NCBI RefSeq assembly: GCF_014207855.1
Contig: NZ_JACHKZ010000003.1
Coordinates: 124,001 to 188,000, forward strand
From: Comamonas odontotermitis
GTDB lineage: Bacteria > Pseudomonadota > Gammaproteobacteria > Burkholderiales > Burkholderiaceae_C
Direction of reading: 5' to 3'
DNA length: 64,000 bases
Made by a program: the position numbers and the translations under genes. Position 1 is the first letter of the stretch. Every line of letters begins with the position of its first letter. Under the pieces are notes generated by a model. That model saw nothing but the letters and a program-made list of their open reading frames with translations, ran no database searches and was not told where the DNA came from. Shown here one piece after another: positions 1 to 8,330 of this stretch.

Positions 1-53
1 GCATCCGTTATGCGGATGAGAAGGTCACGATCAAAGAGACTAAGAAGAAATAA
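1..53 (+). CDS. rplF: 50S ribosomal protein L6, C-terminal end (partial)
   Basis: Only the last 16 or so codons are in the window, ending in a lysine-rich tail ([14 protein letters not shown]) and a TAA stop at 51-53. That tail is typical of bacterial L6, and L6 directly precedes L18 in the spc operon, as here. The assignment rests on the tail plus gene order. The next gene begins 11 bases after the stop. Confidence 0.85.
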   Translation, partial: IRYADEKVTIKETKKK

Positions 54-64
54 GGAGCTGCATG

Positions 65-430
65 ATGTTCAACAAGAAAGAGCAGCGTCTTCGTCGTTCC
101 CTGCAGACCCGCATCCGCATTGCCAACCAAGGCGTTGCGCGTTTGACGGTGAACCGTACGAACCTCCATATCTATGCCACGATCATTTCCGGCGACGGCA
201 CCAAGGTAATCGCTACTGCATCGACGGCCGAAGCCGAAGTGCGCAGCAACCTGGGCGCTTCCGGCAAGGGTGGCAATACCGCAGCAGCGACTCTCATCGG
301 CAAGCGCATCGCTGAAAAGGCGAAGGCAGCTGGCGTTGAAAAGGTTGCTTTCGACCGTGCAGGTTTTGCATACCACGGCCGCGTGAAGGCTCTGGCTGAT
401 GCAGCCCGCGAAGCCGGCCTGCAGTTCTAA
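65..430 (+). CDS. rplR: 50S ribosomal protein L18
   Basis: The 121-residue product is the full length of L18, the 5S rRNA-binding protein of the large subunit central protuberance. It begins [16 protein letters not shown] and carries the conserved stretch [26 protein letters not shown] at its C-terminus. There are two consecutive ATG codons at 62 and 65. The GGAG at 54-57 lies 7 bases before the second, so 65 is preferred. It sits between rplF and rpsE in the usual spc order and is surely co-transcribed. Confidence 0.97.
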   Translation: MFNKKEQRLRRSLQTRIRIANQGVARLTVNRTNLHIYATIISGDGTKVIATASTAEAEVRSNLGASGKGGNTAAATLIGKRIAEKAKAAGVEKVAFDRAGFAYHGRVKALADAAREAGLQF

Positions 431-445
431 GCGGAGTGGATAGAA

Positions 446-964
446 ATGGCTAAATTTTCCCCCAAAGTGCAAGACGAAGGTCGTGACGACGGTTTGCGCG
501 AAAAAATGATCGCGGTGAACCGCGTCACCAAGGTTGTGAAGGGTGGTCGTATTCTCGGCTTCGCTGCACTGACCGTGGTTGGCGACGGTGATGGCCGCGT
601 TGGCATGGGCAAGGGCAAGTCCAAGGAAGTGCCTGCTGCTGTGCAGAAGGCTATGGAAGAAGCCCGTCGCAACATGATCAAGGTGTCGCTGAAAAACGGC
701 ACCCTGCATCACACCGTGATGGGTCACCATGGCGCTGCCAACGTGATGTTGGCTCCTGCTCCCAAGGGTACCGGTATCATTGCCGGCGGCCCGATGCGCG
801 CCGTTTTCGAAGTTCTGGGTATCACCGACATCGTGGCCAAGAGCCATGGTTCGTCGAATCCCTACAACATGGTTCGCGCCACTTTCGACGCTTTGAACAA
901 CTCCACAACCCCTTCGGAAGTGGCAGCAAAGCGTGGCAAGTCGGTTGAAGACCTGTTCGTCTGA
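446..964 (+). CDS. rpsE: 30S ribosomal protein S5
   Basis: The 172-residue product is S5, a small-subunit protein involved in decoding accuracy and mRNA unwinding at the entry channel. The N-terminal double-stranded-RNA-binding-like domain is visible at about residues 20-85 ([16 protein letters not shown], then the [18 protein letters not shown] loop), followed by the C-terminal alpha/beta domain. It follows rplR by 15 bases with a GGAG-type ribosome-binding site. Length and order match the family, and nothing is unusual. Confidence 0.97.
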   Translation: MAKFSPKVQDEGRDDGLREKMIAVNRVTKVVKGGRILGFAALTVVGDGDGRVGMGKGKSKEVPAAVQKAMEEARRNMIKVSLKNGTLHHTVMGHHGAANVMLAPAPKGTGIIAGGPMRAVFEVLGITDIVAKSHGSSNPYNMVRATFDALNNSTTPSEVAAKRGKSVEDLFV

Positions 965-978
965 TCGGAGTCGTCACT

Positions 979-1161
979 ATGACAACGCAACAAACTGTGA
1001 AGGTCCAACTGGTGCGTAGCCCGATTGGTACCAAGCAAGATCACCGCGCCACCGTGCGTGGTCTGGGTCTGCGCAAGCTGAACAGCATCAGCGAACTGAA
1101 GGACACTCCCGAAGTGCGCGGCATGATTAACAAGATCGCCTACCTGGTGAAGGTTCTCTGA
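979..1161 (+). CDS. rpmD: 50S ribosomal protein L30
   Basis: The 60-residue product matches L30, a small large-subunit protein. The opening [28 protein letters not shown] is the diagnostic N-terminal half, and the protein ends in the hydrophobic YLVKVL typical of the family. It lies 14 bases after rpsE and 11 before rplO in conserved order. A GGAG-like site precedes the ATG. Confidence 0.96.
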   Translation: MTTQQTVKVQLVRSPIGTKQDHRATVRGLGLRKLNSISELKDTPEVRGMINKIAYLVKVL

Positions 1162-1172
1162 AAGGATTGATG

Positions 1173-1604
1173 ATGGAACTCAATAGCATCAAGCCTGCAG
1201 CAGGTGCCAAGCACGCCAAGCGTCGCGTAGGTCGTGGTATCGGTTCGGGTCTGGGTAAGACCGCCGGCCGTGGTCACAAGGGTCAGAAGTCGCGTTCGGG
1301 TGGCTACCACAAGGTAGGCTTCGAAGGCGGTCAAATGCCTCTGCAGCGTCGTCTGCCCAAGCGCGGTTTCAAGTCGACCACGCTGAAGTTCAACGCTGAA
1401 GTGTCGCTGGCTGCTCTGGAGCGTCTGGGCGCTGCAGAAGTGGATCTGGCAGTGCTGAAGCAAGCTGGCCTGGTTGGTCAGTTGGCCAAGGTCGTGAAGG
1501 TGATCAAGGCTGGTGAACTCACCAAGGCCGTGAAGCTGAATGGCATCGGTGCCACCGCTGGCGCCAAGGCTGCGATCGAAGCCGCTGGCGGCAGCATCGC
1601 CTAA
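1173..1604 (+). CDS. rplO: 50S ribosomal protein L15
   Basis: The 143-residue protein is L15. It opens [34 protein letters not shown], with the glycine/arginine-rich N-terminal extension that threads into 23S rRNA, and continues with the globular C-terminal domain. TTG at 1167 and ATG at 1170 are also in frame. The family normally begins MELN, and AAAGGA at 1161-1166 is well placed for 1173. It lies between rpmD and secY as in other proteobacteria. Confidence 0.96.
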   Translation: MELNSIKPAAGAKHAKRRVGRGIGSGLGKTAGRGHKGQKSRSGGYHKVGFEGGQMPLQRRLPKRGFKSTTLKFNAEVSLAALERLGAAEVDLAVLKQAGLVGQLAKVVKVIKAGELTKAVKLNGIGATAGAKAAIEAAGGSIA

Positions 1605-1625
1605 CCTTTTCTGAAAGAATCATCA

Positions 1626-2945
1626 GTGGCTACGAACACCGCAACCATTGCAAAGACCGGTAAGTACGGCGATTTGCGTCGTCGTTTGGTTTTTCTGTTG
1701 CTGGCGCTGATCGTCTACCGCATCGGGGCTCATATCCCGGTGCCTGGTATCGATCCAAACCAGTTGCAGCAGCTGTTCAATAGCCAACAGGGTGGCATTC
1801 TCAATCTGTTCAACATGTTCTCGGGCGGAGCGCTCTCGCGCTTCACCGTGTTTGCACTGGGGATCATGCCGTACATCTCGGCATCGATCATCATGCAATT
1901 GATGACTTATGTCGTCCCGACATTCGAGCAGATGAAGAAAGAGGGCGAAGCCGGCCGTCGCAAGATTACCCAGTACACCCGCTATGGTGCACTGGCCCTT
2001 GCATTGTTCCAGTCGCTTGGCATTGCCGTTGCACTGGAAGGCACTGCTGGTTTGGTTCTTAGCCCTGGATTCGGGTTCCGTCTTACTGCCGTGGTCAGCC
2101 TGACCGCCGGTACGATGTTCCTGATGTGGTTGGGTGAGCAGATCACAGAACGTGGTTTGGGCAACGGGATCTCGATCCTGATCTTCGCTGGTATTGCTGC
2201 GGGTCTTCCCAGCTCCATCGGCGGTTTGCTCGAATTGGTGCGCACTGGTGCGATGAGCATCATTGCCGCGATCTTCATCGTCCTCGTAGTGGCAGCCGTG
2301 ACGTACTTCGTCGTGTTTGTCGAGCGCGGTCAACGCAAGATCTTGGTGAATTACGCGCGCCGTCAGGTTGGAAACAAGGTGTATGGTGGCCAGTCTTCGC
2401 ACTTGCCCCTGAAGCTGAACATGGCAGGTGTGATTCCTCCCATCTTCGCTTCATCAATCATCTTGCTGCCTGCTACGGTTGTGAACTGGTTCAGCGCTGG
2501 CGAATCGATGCGTTGGCTCAAGGACATCGCTGGTACGTTGACTCCTGGTCAACCGATCTATGTGATGCTCTACGCCGCAGCGATCATCTTTTTCTGCTTC
2601 TTCTACACGGCCCTGGTTTTCAACAGCCGCGAAACGGCCGATAACCTGAAGAAGAGTGGTGCCTTTATTCCCGGTATCCGACCAGGGGATCAGACAGCAC
2701 GCTATATTGATAAGATTTTGGTGCGTTTGACACTTGCAGGGGCGATCTACATCACCTTTGTGTGTCTGCTGCCAGAGTTCTTGATCCTGAAGTACAACGT
2801 TCCGTTCTATTTCGGTGGCACTTCCTTGTTGATCATCGTGGTGGTGACCATGGACTTTATGGCCCAGGTACAAAACTACATGATGTCTCAGCAGTATGAG
2901 TCGCTTCTGAAGAAGGCGAACTTCAAGGCCTCAGCCAAAAACTGA
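1626..2945 (+). CDS. secY: preprotein translocase subunit SecY
   Basis: This 439-residue integral membrane protein is the pore-forming subunit of the SecYEG channel for protein export and membrane insertion. Ten hydrophobic segments can be read along it, with the plug-region sequence [30 protein letters not shown] near residue 65 and the cytoplasmic loop arginine motif [12 protein letters not shown] near 240. It starts with GTG at 1626, since no in-frame ATG lies nearby, after AGAAAGAATCATCA. It is the last spc-operon gene before rpmJ, and infA, which often follows secY, is absent here. Confidence 0.97.
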   Translation: MATNTATIAKTGKYGDLRRRLVFLLLALIVYRIGAHIPVPGIDPNQLQQLFNSQQGGILNLFNMFSGGALSRFTVFALGIMPYISASIIMQLMTYVVPTFEQMKKEGEAGRRKITQYTRYGALALALFQSLGIAVALEGTAGLVLSPGFGFRLTAVVSLTAGTMFLMWLGEQITERGLGNGISILIFAGIAAGLPSSIGGLLELVRTGAMSIIAAIFIVLVVAAVTYFVVFVERGQRKILVNYARRQVGNKVYGGQSSHLPLKLNMAGVIPPIFASSIILLPATVVNWFSAGESMRWLKDIAGTLTPGQPIYVMLYAAAIIFFCFFYTALVFNSRETADNLKKSGAFIPGIRPGDQTARYIDKILVRLTLAGAIYITFVCLLPEFLILKYNVPFYFGGTSLLIIVVVTMDFMAQVQNYMMSQQYESLLKKANFKASAKN

Positions 2946-2965
2946 GATCGACAGGAAAGTGTGCC

Positions 2966-3013
2966 CTCCAGTCTGTTCGGGCTAAAAATTTGAAATGCCG
3001 TCACAGACTGGAG
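2966..3013 (+). promoter_or_regulatory. 11-bp inverted repeat between secY and rpmJ
   Basis: CTCCAGTCTGT (2966-2976) and ACAGACTGGAG (3003-3013) are perfectly complementary across a 26-base loop. The structure occupies most of the 93-base gap where many betaproteobacteria carry infA. It has no U-tract, so it is not a classical terminator. It may be an mRNA control or processing structure ahead of rpmJ. The sequence pairing is certain, the function is inferred. Confidence 0.5.
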
Positions 3014-3038
3014 CGGATGGAAGTTTTAGGAGAATGAA

Positions 3039-3152
3039 ATGAGAGTTTCAGCTTCGGTAAAGAAGATTTGCCGTAACTGCAAGATCATCCGTCGCAAGGG
3101 TGTCGTACGCGTGATCTGCACCGACCAGCGCCACAAGCAGCGCCAAGGTTGA
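3039..3152 (+). CDS. rpmJ: 50S ribosomal protein L36
   Basis: This 37-residue ORF encodes L36, the smallest large-subunit protein. It starts [21 protein letters not shown] and contains the zinc ligands of the C+ form: Cys-x2-Cys (CRNC), a later Cys (VICTD) and His (RHKQ). A strong ribosome-binding site (TTTAGGAG, 3025-3032) precedes the ATG. It lies between secY and rpsM. The cysteine-containing form suggests a zinc-replete paralogue, and a second copy elsewhere cannot be assessed. Confidence 0.96.
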   Translation: MRVSASVKKICRNCKIIRRKGVVRVICTDQRHKQRQG

Positions 3153-3173
3153 TTGAAAGACTAGAGGACGCAA

Positions 3174-3539
3174 ATGGCACGTATTGCTGGTATTAACATT
3201 CCTCCGCACCAACATGCGGAGATCGGCCTGACCGCTATCTATGGCATTGGTCGTACCACCGCTCGCAAGATCTGCGAAACCACGGGTATCGACTACGCCA
3301 AGAAAGTGAAGGACTTCACGGACGCTGATCTGGAAAAGATCCGTGACGCGATTGCTCACCTGACCCTGGAAGGTGACCTGCGTCGTGAAACCACGATGAA
3401 CATCAAGCGTTTGATGGACATCGGCTGCTACCGCGGTTTCCGTCATCGTCGTGGCCTGCCCATGCGTGGTCAACGTACCCGCACCAATGCCCGCACCCGC
3501 AAGGGTCCGCGCAAGGGCGCAGCGGCTTTGAAGAAATAA
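3174..3539 (+). CDS. rpsM: 30S ribosomal protein S13
   Basis: The 121-residue S13 sits in the small-subunit head and contacts P-site tRNA and the large subunit. It opens [26 protein letters not shown] and carries the C-terminal basic tail [21 protein letters not shown] that reaches the P site. It begins the alpha-operon block (rpsM-rpsK-rpsD-rpoA-rplQ). Length and order are normal. Confidence 0.97.
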   Translation: MARIAGINIPPHQHAEIGLTAIYGIGRTTARKICETTGIDYAKKVKDFTDADLEKIRDAIAHLTLEGDLRRETTMNIKRLMDIGCYRGFRHRRGLPMRGQRTRTNARTRKGPRKGAAALKK

Positions 3540-3556
3540 GAGATTGAAGGTACACA

Positions 3557-3961
3557 ATGGCTAAGTCTCCTGCAAACAACGCAGCTGCTCGTGTACGTAA
3601 GAAGGTTCGCAAGAACATTTCTGACGGTATTGCACACGTTCACGCTTCGTTCAACAACACCATCATCACGATCACCGACCGCCAAGGCAATGCTCTGTCT
3701 TGGGCTTCGTCTGGTGGCCAGGGTTTCAAGGGCTCGCGCAAGTCGACGCCTTTTGCTGCCCAGGTTGCTTCCGAAGTGGCCGGCCGTGCTGCCATGGAAC
3801 AAGGCATCAAGAATCTGGACGTCGAGATCAAGGGCCCTGGCCCAGGTCGCGAATCCTCGGTTCGCGCCTTGGGTGCGTTGGGCATCCGCATCACGTCGAT
3901 CTCCGATGTGACGCCAGTGCCTCACAACGGCTGCCGCCCTCAAAAGCGCCGTCGTATCTAA
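3557..3961 (+). CDS. rpsK: 30S ribosomal protein S11
   Basis: The 134-residue S11 forms part of the small-subunit platform near the E site. Diagnostic stretches are [28 protein letters not shown] and the C-terminal [18 protein letters not shown]. It follows rpsM by 17 bases with a ribosome-binding site (GAAGGT). A structured 82-base gap separates it from rpsD. Confidence 0.97.
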   Translation: MAKSPANNAAARVRKKVRKNISDGIAHVHASFNNTIITITDRQGNALSWASSGGQGFKGSRKSTPFAAQVASEVAGRAAMEQGIKNLDVEIKGPGPGRESSVRALGALGIRITSISDVTPVPHNGCRPQKRRRI

Positions 3962-3978
3962 TTCACCATAAGCCCACC

Positions 3979-4021
3979 GCCGCCAGTGCATGGTGCTCTG
4001 GCGGCTCCCGCATTTATGCGG
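3979..4021 (+). promoter_or_regulatory. two stem-loops in the rpsK-rpsD gap
   Basis: GCCGCCAG (3979-3986) pairs with CTGGCGGC (3998-4005), and CCGCA (4008-4012) pairs with TGCGG (4017-4021). The two adjacent hairpins fill the gap just upstream of the rpsD ribosome-binding site (AAAAAAGGAT). S4, the rpsD product, is the feedback regulator of the alpha operon in Escherichia coli, so an S4-responsive or processing element is plausible but unproven. Confidence 0.45.
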
Positions 4022-4043
4022 TAGCTGAAAAAAGGATATTCAA

Positions 4044-4667
4044 GTGGCACGTTTTATTGGCCCTAAGGGCAAACTTTCCCGCCGCGAAGGCGTAGACCTG
4101 TTCCTCAAGAGCGCACGTCGCTCGATCGCGGACAAAGTCAAGCTGGACACCAAGCCAGGTCAACATGGCCGCACTTCTGGTGCTCGTACCTCTGACTACG
4201 GTCTGCAACTGCGTGAAAAGCAGAAGGTCAAGCGCATGTACGGCGTGCTGGAAAAGCAATTCCGCCGCTACTTCGCTGAAGCCGATCGTCGCCGTGGCAA
4301 CACCGGTGCCAATCTGCTGAGCCTGCTGGAAAGCCGTCTGGACAACGTGGTGTACCGTATGGGCTTCGGCTCGACCCGCTCCGAAGCGCGTCAGCTGGTG
4401 TCGCACAAGGCCATCACCGTGAACGGCCAATCCGTCAACATTCCTTCCTACCTGGTCAAGGACGGTGACGTGGTTGCCGTGCGTGAAAAGTCCAAGAAGC
4501 AAGCTCGCGTTGTGGAATCGCTGCAACTGGCTGGCCAAGTGGGTTTCCCTGCTTGGGTGGAAGTGTCGGCTGACAAGGCTGAAGGCGTCTTCAAGAAGGC
4601 TCCTGACCGCGACGAATTCGGTGCTGACATCAACGAATCGCTGATCGTCGAATTGTATTCTCGTTAA
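4044..4667 (+). CDS. rpsD: 30S ribosomal protein S4
   Basis: The 207-residue S4 is a primary 16S rRNA binder that nucleates small-subunit assembly, and in E. coli it represses its own operon. The N-terminal [15 protein letters not shown] stretch and the S4 RNA-binding domain (about residues 97-160, [31 protein letters not shown]) are clear. The start is GTG at 4044, placed by AAAGGAT 4 to 10 bases upstream. It lacks the zinc-binding N-terminal cysteines found in some S4 proteins. Confidence 0.96.
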   Translation: MARFIGPKGKLSRREGVDLFLKSARRSIADKVKLDTKPGQHGRTSGARTSDYGLQLREKQKVKRMYGVLEKQFRRYFAEADRRRGNTGANLLSLLESRLDNVVYRMGFGSTRSEARQLVSHKAITVNGQSVNIPSYLVKDGDVVAVREKSKKQARVVESLQLAGQVGFPAWVEVSADKAEGVFKKAPDRDEFGADINESLIVELYSR

Positions 4668-4704
4668 TTTCCACGGTCGGTTTTCGACTGCAGAAGTATC
4701 CGTC

Positions 4705-4732
4705 CCAGAACCGCGAGGCATCGCGGTTCTGG
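4705..4732 (+). promoter_or_regulatory. 12-bp perfect hairpin between rpsD and rpoA
   Basis: CCAGAACCGCGA (4705-4716) and TCGCGGTTCTGG (4721-4732) form a perfect 12-bp stem closed by a GGCA tetraloop. No T-run follows, so it is more likely an mRNA stability or processing element, or a weak attenuator within the operon, than a full terminator. It lies 54 bases before the rpoA start. Confidence 0.5.
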
Positions 4733-4786
4733 TGCTTCACCAGCCTTACCGGTGTAACGAGCCGGGGGTATTGAGAGGAAGTTTGC

Positions 4787-5782
4787 ATGCAAACCAATTT
4801 GCTGAAACCCAAGACAATTAACGTAGAACAGCTGGGCCACAATCGTGCCGAGGTGGAGCTGGAGCCGTTCGAGCGTGGTTATGGCCACACTCTGGGCAAT
4901 GCCCTGCGCCGTGTTCTGTTGTCGTCCATGGTGGGTTATGCAGCGACGGAAGTAACCATTGCAGGCGTGCTGCACGAGTACTCGTCCATCGATGGCGTCC
5001 AGGAGGATGTGGTCAACATCTTGCTGAACCTCAAGGGCGTGGTCTTCAAGCTGCACAACCGTGATGAAGTCACCCTGAGCCTGCGCAAGGATGGCGAAGG
5101 TGTGGTGACGGCCGCTGATATCCAGACGCCGCACGACGTTGAAATCATCAACCCTGATCACGTGATTGCCAACCTGTCGCAAGGCGGCAAGCTGGACATG
5201 CAGATCAAGGTGGAAAAGGGCCGTGGTTACGTGCCCGGTAACGTTCGCCGCTACGGTGACGAGTCGACCAAGTCGATCGGCCGTATTGTGCTGGACGCTT
5301 CGTTCTCGCCCATCAAGCGCGTGAGCTACACGGTGGAATCCGCTCGTGTGGAGCAGCGCACCGATCTGGACAAGCTGGTTCTCGAGATCGAAACCAATGG
5401 CGCCATCGCTGCAGAAGATGCAGTGCGCTCGTCGGCCAAGATTCTGGTGGAACAGCTGGCTGTGTTTGCCCAACTGGAAGGCGGCGCGCTCGACGTGTTC
5501 GACCAGCCTGGTGGTCAGGCACGCAACAACGCCACGTTCGATCCAATTCTGCTGCGTCCTGTGGATGAGCTGGAATTGACCGTGCGTTCTGCCAACTGCC
5601 TGAAGGCTGAGAACATCTACTACATCGGTGATCTGATCCAGCGCACCGAGAACGAGTTGCTCAAGACGCCTAACCTGGGCCGCAAGTCGCTCAACGAGAT
5701 CAAGGAAGTACTGGCTTCCCGTGGTCTGACCCTGGGCATGAAGTTGGAAAACTGGCCTCCAGCCGGTTTGGAAAAGCGTTAA
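4787..5782 (+). CDS. rpoA: DNA-directed RNA polymerase subunit alpha
   Basis: The 331-residue alpha subunit dimerises to scaffold RNA polymerase, and its C-terminal domain binds UP elements and activators. The N-terminal domain (about 1-230) includes [22 protein letters not shown]. The C-terminal domain (about 250-320) includes [61 protein letters not shown] precedes the ATG. It is co-transcribed with the upstream ribosomal genes, and strong hairpins flank it on both sides. Confidence 0.98.
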   Translation: MQTNLLKPKTINVEQLGHNRAEVELEPFERGYGHTLGNALRRVLLSSMVGYAATEVTIAGVLHEYSSIDGVQEDVVNILLNLKGVVFKLHNRDEVTLSLRKDGEGVVTAADIQTPHDVEIINPDHVIANLSQGGKLDMQIKVEKGRGYVPGNVRRYGDESTKSIGRIVLDASFSPIKRVSYTVESARVEQRTDLDKLVLEIETNGAIAAEDAVRSSAKILVEQLAVFAQLEGGALDVFDQPGGQARNNATFDPILLRPVDELELTVRSANCLKAENIYYIGDLIQRTENELLKTPNLGRKSLNEIKEVLASRGLTLGMKLENWPPAGLEKR

Positions 5783-5791
5783 GTTATAATG

Positions 5792-5820
5792 GTGGGCTTT
5801 CCCGTTTCGGGAAAGCCCAT
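5792..5820 (+). terminator. hairpin between rpoA and rplQ
   Basis: TGGGCTTTCCCG (5793-5804) pairs with CGGGAAAGCCCA (5808-5819) around a TTT loop, followed by TTTGT. It looks like an intra-operon terminator or attenuator that could lower rplQ expression relative to rpoA. A TATAAT occurs just upstream at 5785-5790, but I see no well-spaced -35 box, so I do not call a promoter. Confidence 0.55.
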
Positions 5821-5888
5821 TTGTAGTGCGTCAGACAGTACCTGATACGGCTGTTTGATTGAATCAATGATTTAAAAGGAAAAGCACC

Positions 5889-6275
5889 ATGCGTCACGGA
5901 CACGGCCTCCGTAAACTGAACCGCACCTCGTCTCACCGTAAGGCGATGCTGCAAAACATGATGAATTCGCTCATCGAGCACGAAGCCATCAAGACCACTG
6001 TGCCCAAGGCCAAAGAACTGCGCAAGGTGATCGAGCCCATGATCACTTTGGCCAAGGTGGACACCGTTGCCAACCGCCGTCTGGCATTTGACCGTCTGCG
6101 CGACCGCGACAGCGTGACCAAGCTGTTCAACGTGCTGGGCCCTCGCTCGGCCAACCGTCCTGGCGGTTACACCCGTATCCTGAAGATGGGTTACCGCGTG
6201 GGCGACAACGCTCCTATGGCGTATGTCGAGCTGGTGGACCGTGCTGAAGAAGCTGGCGAAGCTGCAGCTGAATAA
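5889..6275 (+). CDS. rplQ: 50S ribosomal protein L17
   Basis: The 128-residue L17 begins [37 protein letters not shown], the family signature, and ends in an acidic alanine-rich tail ([12 protein letters not shown]). It is the last gene of the alpha operon, preceded by AAAAGGAAA and followed by a strong terminator. It is 106 bases from rpoA with an intervening hairpin. Confidence 0.97.
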   Translation: MRHGHGLRKLNRTSSHRKAMLQNMMNSLIEHEAIKTTVPKAKELRKVIEPMITLAKVDTVANRRLAFDRLRDRDSVTKLFNVLGPRSANRPGGYTRILKMGYRVGDNAPMAYVELVDRAEEAGEAAAE

Positions 6276-6296
6276 GCTTTTGTGAGCTGATGAGAG

Positions 6297-6319
6297 AGCC
6301 CACCTCGGTGGGCTTTTTC
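6297..6319 (+). terminator. rho-independent terminator of the ribosomal operon
   Basis: AGCCCACC (6297-6304) pairs with GGTGGGCT (6307-6314), followed by a T-rich tail (TTTTTCTTTTT). It lies 21 bases after the rplQ stop and ends the spc/alpha transcription unit. Confidence 0.9.
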
Positions 6320-6452
6320 TTTTTGGCGGATCGCATATTCGGGCATTGGAGTTGCTTTGGAGGCAGTTACTTTTGTCAGCCTGTCAGCAGCTGCGTGGAC
6401 AGAGTCCTCCTTGTGGTGCACTGCAAAATATTTCCAAAATGTGGCAATACGC

Positions 6453-6482
6453 TTCATATCAAGGAAATCCCTGGGTTATAAT
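6453..6482 (+). promoter_or_regulatory. promoter of the first tRNA-fMet copy
   Basis: A perfect -10 box TATAAT lies at 6477-6482. A plausible -35 TTCATA lies at 6453-6458 with an 18-bp spacer. The -10 box ends only 5 bases before the mature tRNA 5' base, so transcription should begin at or within a base or two of the tRNA end. Confidence 0.6.
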
Positions 6483-6487
6483 TGCGG

Positions 6488-6564
<77 letters not shown>

Positions 6565-6575
6565 GAACATCTAAG

Positions 6576-6599
6576 GCCAGCTTTTCAGCTGGCTTTTTT
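6576..6599 (+). terminator. terminator of tRNA-fMet copy 1
   Basis: GCCAGCT (6576-6582) pairs with AGCTGGC (6587-6593) around a 4-base loop, followed by six T residues. It lies 11 bases after the CCA end. Confidence 0.85.
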
Positions 6600-6739
6600 G
6601 TTGCTGCGGGGCAGCGAATGCGCGCCCAGACACGGACTGCAATCCCGTCCGTGCCATTGAGCTGCATGCTATAAGAATTGCAGCTAAGAAAATAAACAGG
6701 AAAAGCGTAAAACTGCAGAAATGCCATCCCGTATCGCGC

Positions 6740-6745
6740 TATAAT
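6740..6745 (+). promoter_or_regulatory. -10 box of tRNA-fMet copy 2
   Basis: TATAAT lies at 6740-6745, again 5 bases before the mature tRNA. No convincing -35 box is visible at normal spacing, so this copy may be weaker than copy 1 or rely on other upstream elements. Confidence 0.5.
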
Positions 6746-6750
6746 TGCGG

Positions 6751-6827
<77 letters not shown>

Positions 6828-6838
6828 GAACACCTAAA

Positions 6839-6863
6839 GCCAGCTTTTCAGCTGGCTTTTTTT
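6839..6863 (+). terminator. terminator of tRNA-fMet copy 2
   Basis: GCCAGCT (6839-6845) pairs with AGCTGGC (6850-6856), followed by seven T residues. It is the same structure as the copy 1 terminator. The minus-strand VOC gene ends about 70 bases downstream. Confidence 0.85.
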
Positions 6864-6931
6864 GTGCCCGCATTTTGGCAGGGCGGGCTACATTGGCAAG
6901 ACAACCCTGCAGGCTCGCTCCGCGCTTGCTG

Positions 6932-7345
6932 TCAGTTGGCGTAGAGCTGCTTCAGTGAGCGAAAGCCTTTGACCTCAATAGGGTTGCCGCTGGGGTCGTA
7001 GAAGAACATCGTCCACTGCTCGCCCGGCTGCCCTTCGAAGCGAACCTGGGGTTCCAGCACAAATCGGGTATGGGCGTCCCGCAGGCGCTGCGCCAGCTGC
7101 TGCCAGTCCTTTAGCTCCAGCACCAGGCCGAAATGCGGCATGGGCACCAGGTGGTCGCCCACGTGGCCCGTGTTGGTGGTCTCAAATGGTTTACCAAGGT
7201 GACAAGAGATCTGGTGGCCGAAGAAATCAAAATCTACCCATGTATCGGTGCTGCGGCCTTCAGTACAGCCCAGGGTGGTACCGTAAAACTGCCGGGCGGC
7301 ATTCAGGTCGTGGACGTGGAAAGCAAGGTGAAAAAGGCTTTGCAT
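6932..7345 (-). CDS. VOC family (glyoxalase/dioxygenase-fold) protein
   Basis: The 137-residue protein has the vicinal-oxygen-chelate fold pattern: two beta-alpha-beta-beta-beta modules beginning FHLAFHVHDLNAARQFYGTTLG and ending FFYDPSGNPIEVKGF. Candidate metal ligands are the His of the first module, a His in the middle (CHLGKPF) and the Glu of NPIEVKG. The reading frame extends upstream to 7438, but MQSLFHLAFHV at 7345 matches where such proteins begin. The substrate is unknown, and members include glyoxalases, extradiol dioxygenases and antibiotic-resistance proteins. It is a single gene between the tRNA units and divergent phaM. Confidence 0.8.
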   Translation of the reverse strand: MQSLFHLAFHVHDLNAARQFYGTTLGCTEGRSTDTWVDFDFFGHQISCHLGKPFETTNTGHVGDHLVPMPHFGLVLELKDWQQLAQRLRDAHTRFVLEPQVRFEGQPGEQWTMFFYDPSGNPIEVKGFRSLKQLYAN

Positions 7346-7453
7346 AGTGAACGATATGGGATGGGGAGTAGCGGATAGCCAGCGGCTGGCTGATCGGATA
7401 AGCTGCCACAACGCCTTGGGCGGAAACAGCGGTAACAACAGGAGGCTATTTTC

Positions 7454-8233
7454 ATGGCGACGAGCGGCGATTCATTCAATCCTTTTGCACCCGGCTTTGA
7501 TTTTTTGCAGAAACTGGCTCAGGGCGGGGTGGCAAGCAGTGCCTCGGCATTCCCCCAGTGGAGCGACTGGGTTGCACCGACCTTGAGCGTTGATGATCTG
7601 GAAAAGCGCATCAGCGAGCTCAAAACCGTGTTGTTTTGGCTGGAGCAGAACCAGCGCGCGTTGGCCGCCACTATCCAGGCAATGGAAGTGCAGAAGATGA
7701 CGCTTTCCGCGCTGCAGACGATGAATGTTCCTGTCGATAGCTGGGCTACTTCAGTGGTGCAGAACTGGCAGCAGTTTGCCAAAGGCTCGGCGGCGGGTGC
7801 CGCGGCGCCTGGGCAGGGGAGTGGAGCATCGAATGCTCCTGCCGCACAAGAGACTGCGCAGCCACCCGCTGCACAGCCGCCTGCGGCTGCAAGCACGCCT
7901 TCTGAAGCGTCTGCTAAAAAGGAAGCGTCCAGCGCTTCGGGCAGCGCAGGCGCAGATCCCCTGCAGTGGTGGAGTGCCCTGACCCAGCAGTTTCAGCATA
8001 TTGCGCAGCAGGCTGTGCAGGATGTGACCCAACACGCCATGCAGCACGCAGCCACCACCCAAGAAGCGGCAACTACGGCGATGGAGGCCATGGGTGCTGC
8101 AGGCGGTGTTTCCAAGGCCAAGAGGGGGGGCACCCAAAAACCAGCCGCCAAAGTACCTGCCAGCAAGAAGGCTGCGCAGCGCGCTCCCGCCAAGCGCGCT
8201 GCAGCAAAGAAGCCGCTGGCGGGCCGAAAATAG
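7454..8233 (+). CDS. phaM: PhaM-type polyhydroxyalkanoate granule protein
   Basis: The 259-residue protein matches the PhaM family, which in Ralstonia binds and activates PHA synthase and tethers granules to the nucleoid. The conserved N-terminal half includes DDLEKRISELKTVLFWLEQNQRALAATIQAMEVQKMTLSALQ (residues about 45-90, probably helical). The middle is Ala/Gln/Pro-rich low complexity. The C-terminal 45 residues form a Lys/Ala/Pro-rich PAKKA-like tail expected to bind DNA. CAGGAGG precedes the ATG. Function is transferred from family resemblance. No PHA biosynthesis gene is in the window. Confidence 0.75.
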   Translation: MATSGDSFNPFAPGFDFLQKLAQGGVASSASAFPQWSDWVAPTLSVDDLEKRISELKTVLFWLEQNQRALAATIQAMEVQKMTLSALQTMNVPVDSWATSVVQNWQQFAKGSAAGAAAPGQGSGASNAPAAQETAQPPAAQPPAAASTPSEASAKKEASSASGSAGADPLQWWSALTQQFQHIAQQAVQDVTQHAMQHAATTQEAATTAMEAMGAAGGVSKAKRGGTQKPAAKVPASKKAAQRAPAKRAAAKKPLAGRK

Positions 8234-8330
8234 GTCGCGGTTTGCGGATTGGTCATGGCTGTGATTCGGGTGGGTAGCGACCCCGAAGCGGTCATGGCTG
8301 ACACTGCGGTGTCGACGGACGGATCGTAGA

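Noticed and set aside
5785-5790. TATAAT after rpoA as a promoter for rplQ
   Set aside because: No -35 box at proper spacing and the site is immediately followed by a terminator hairpin.
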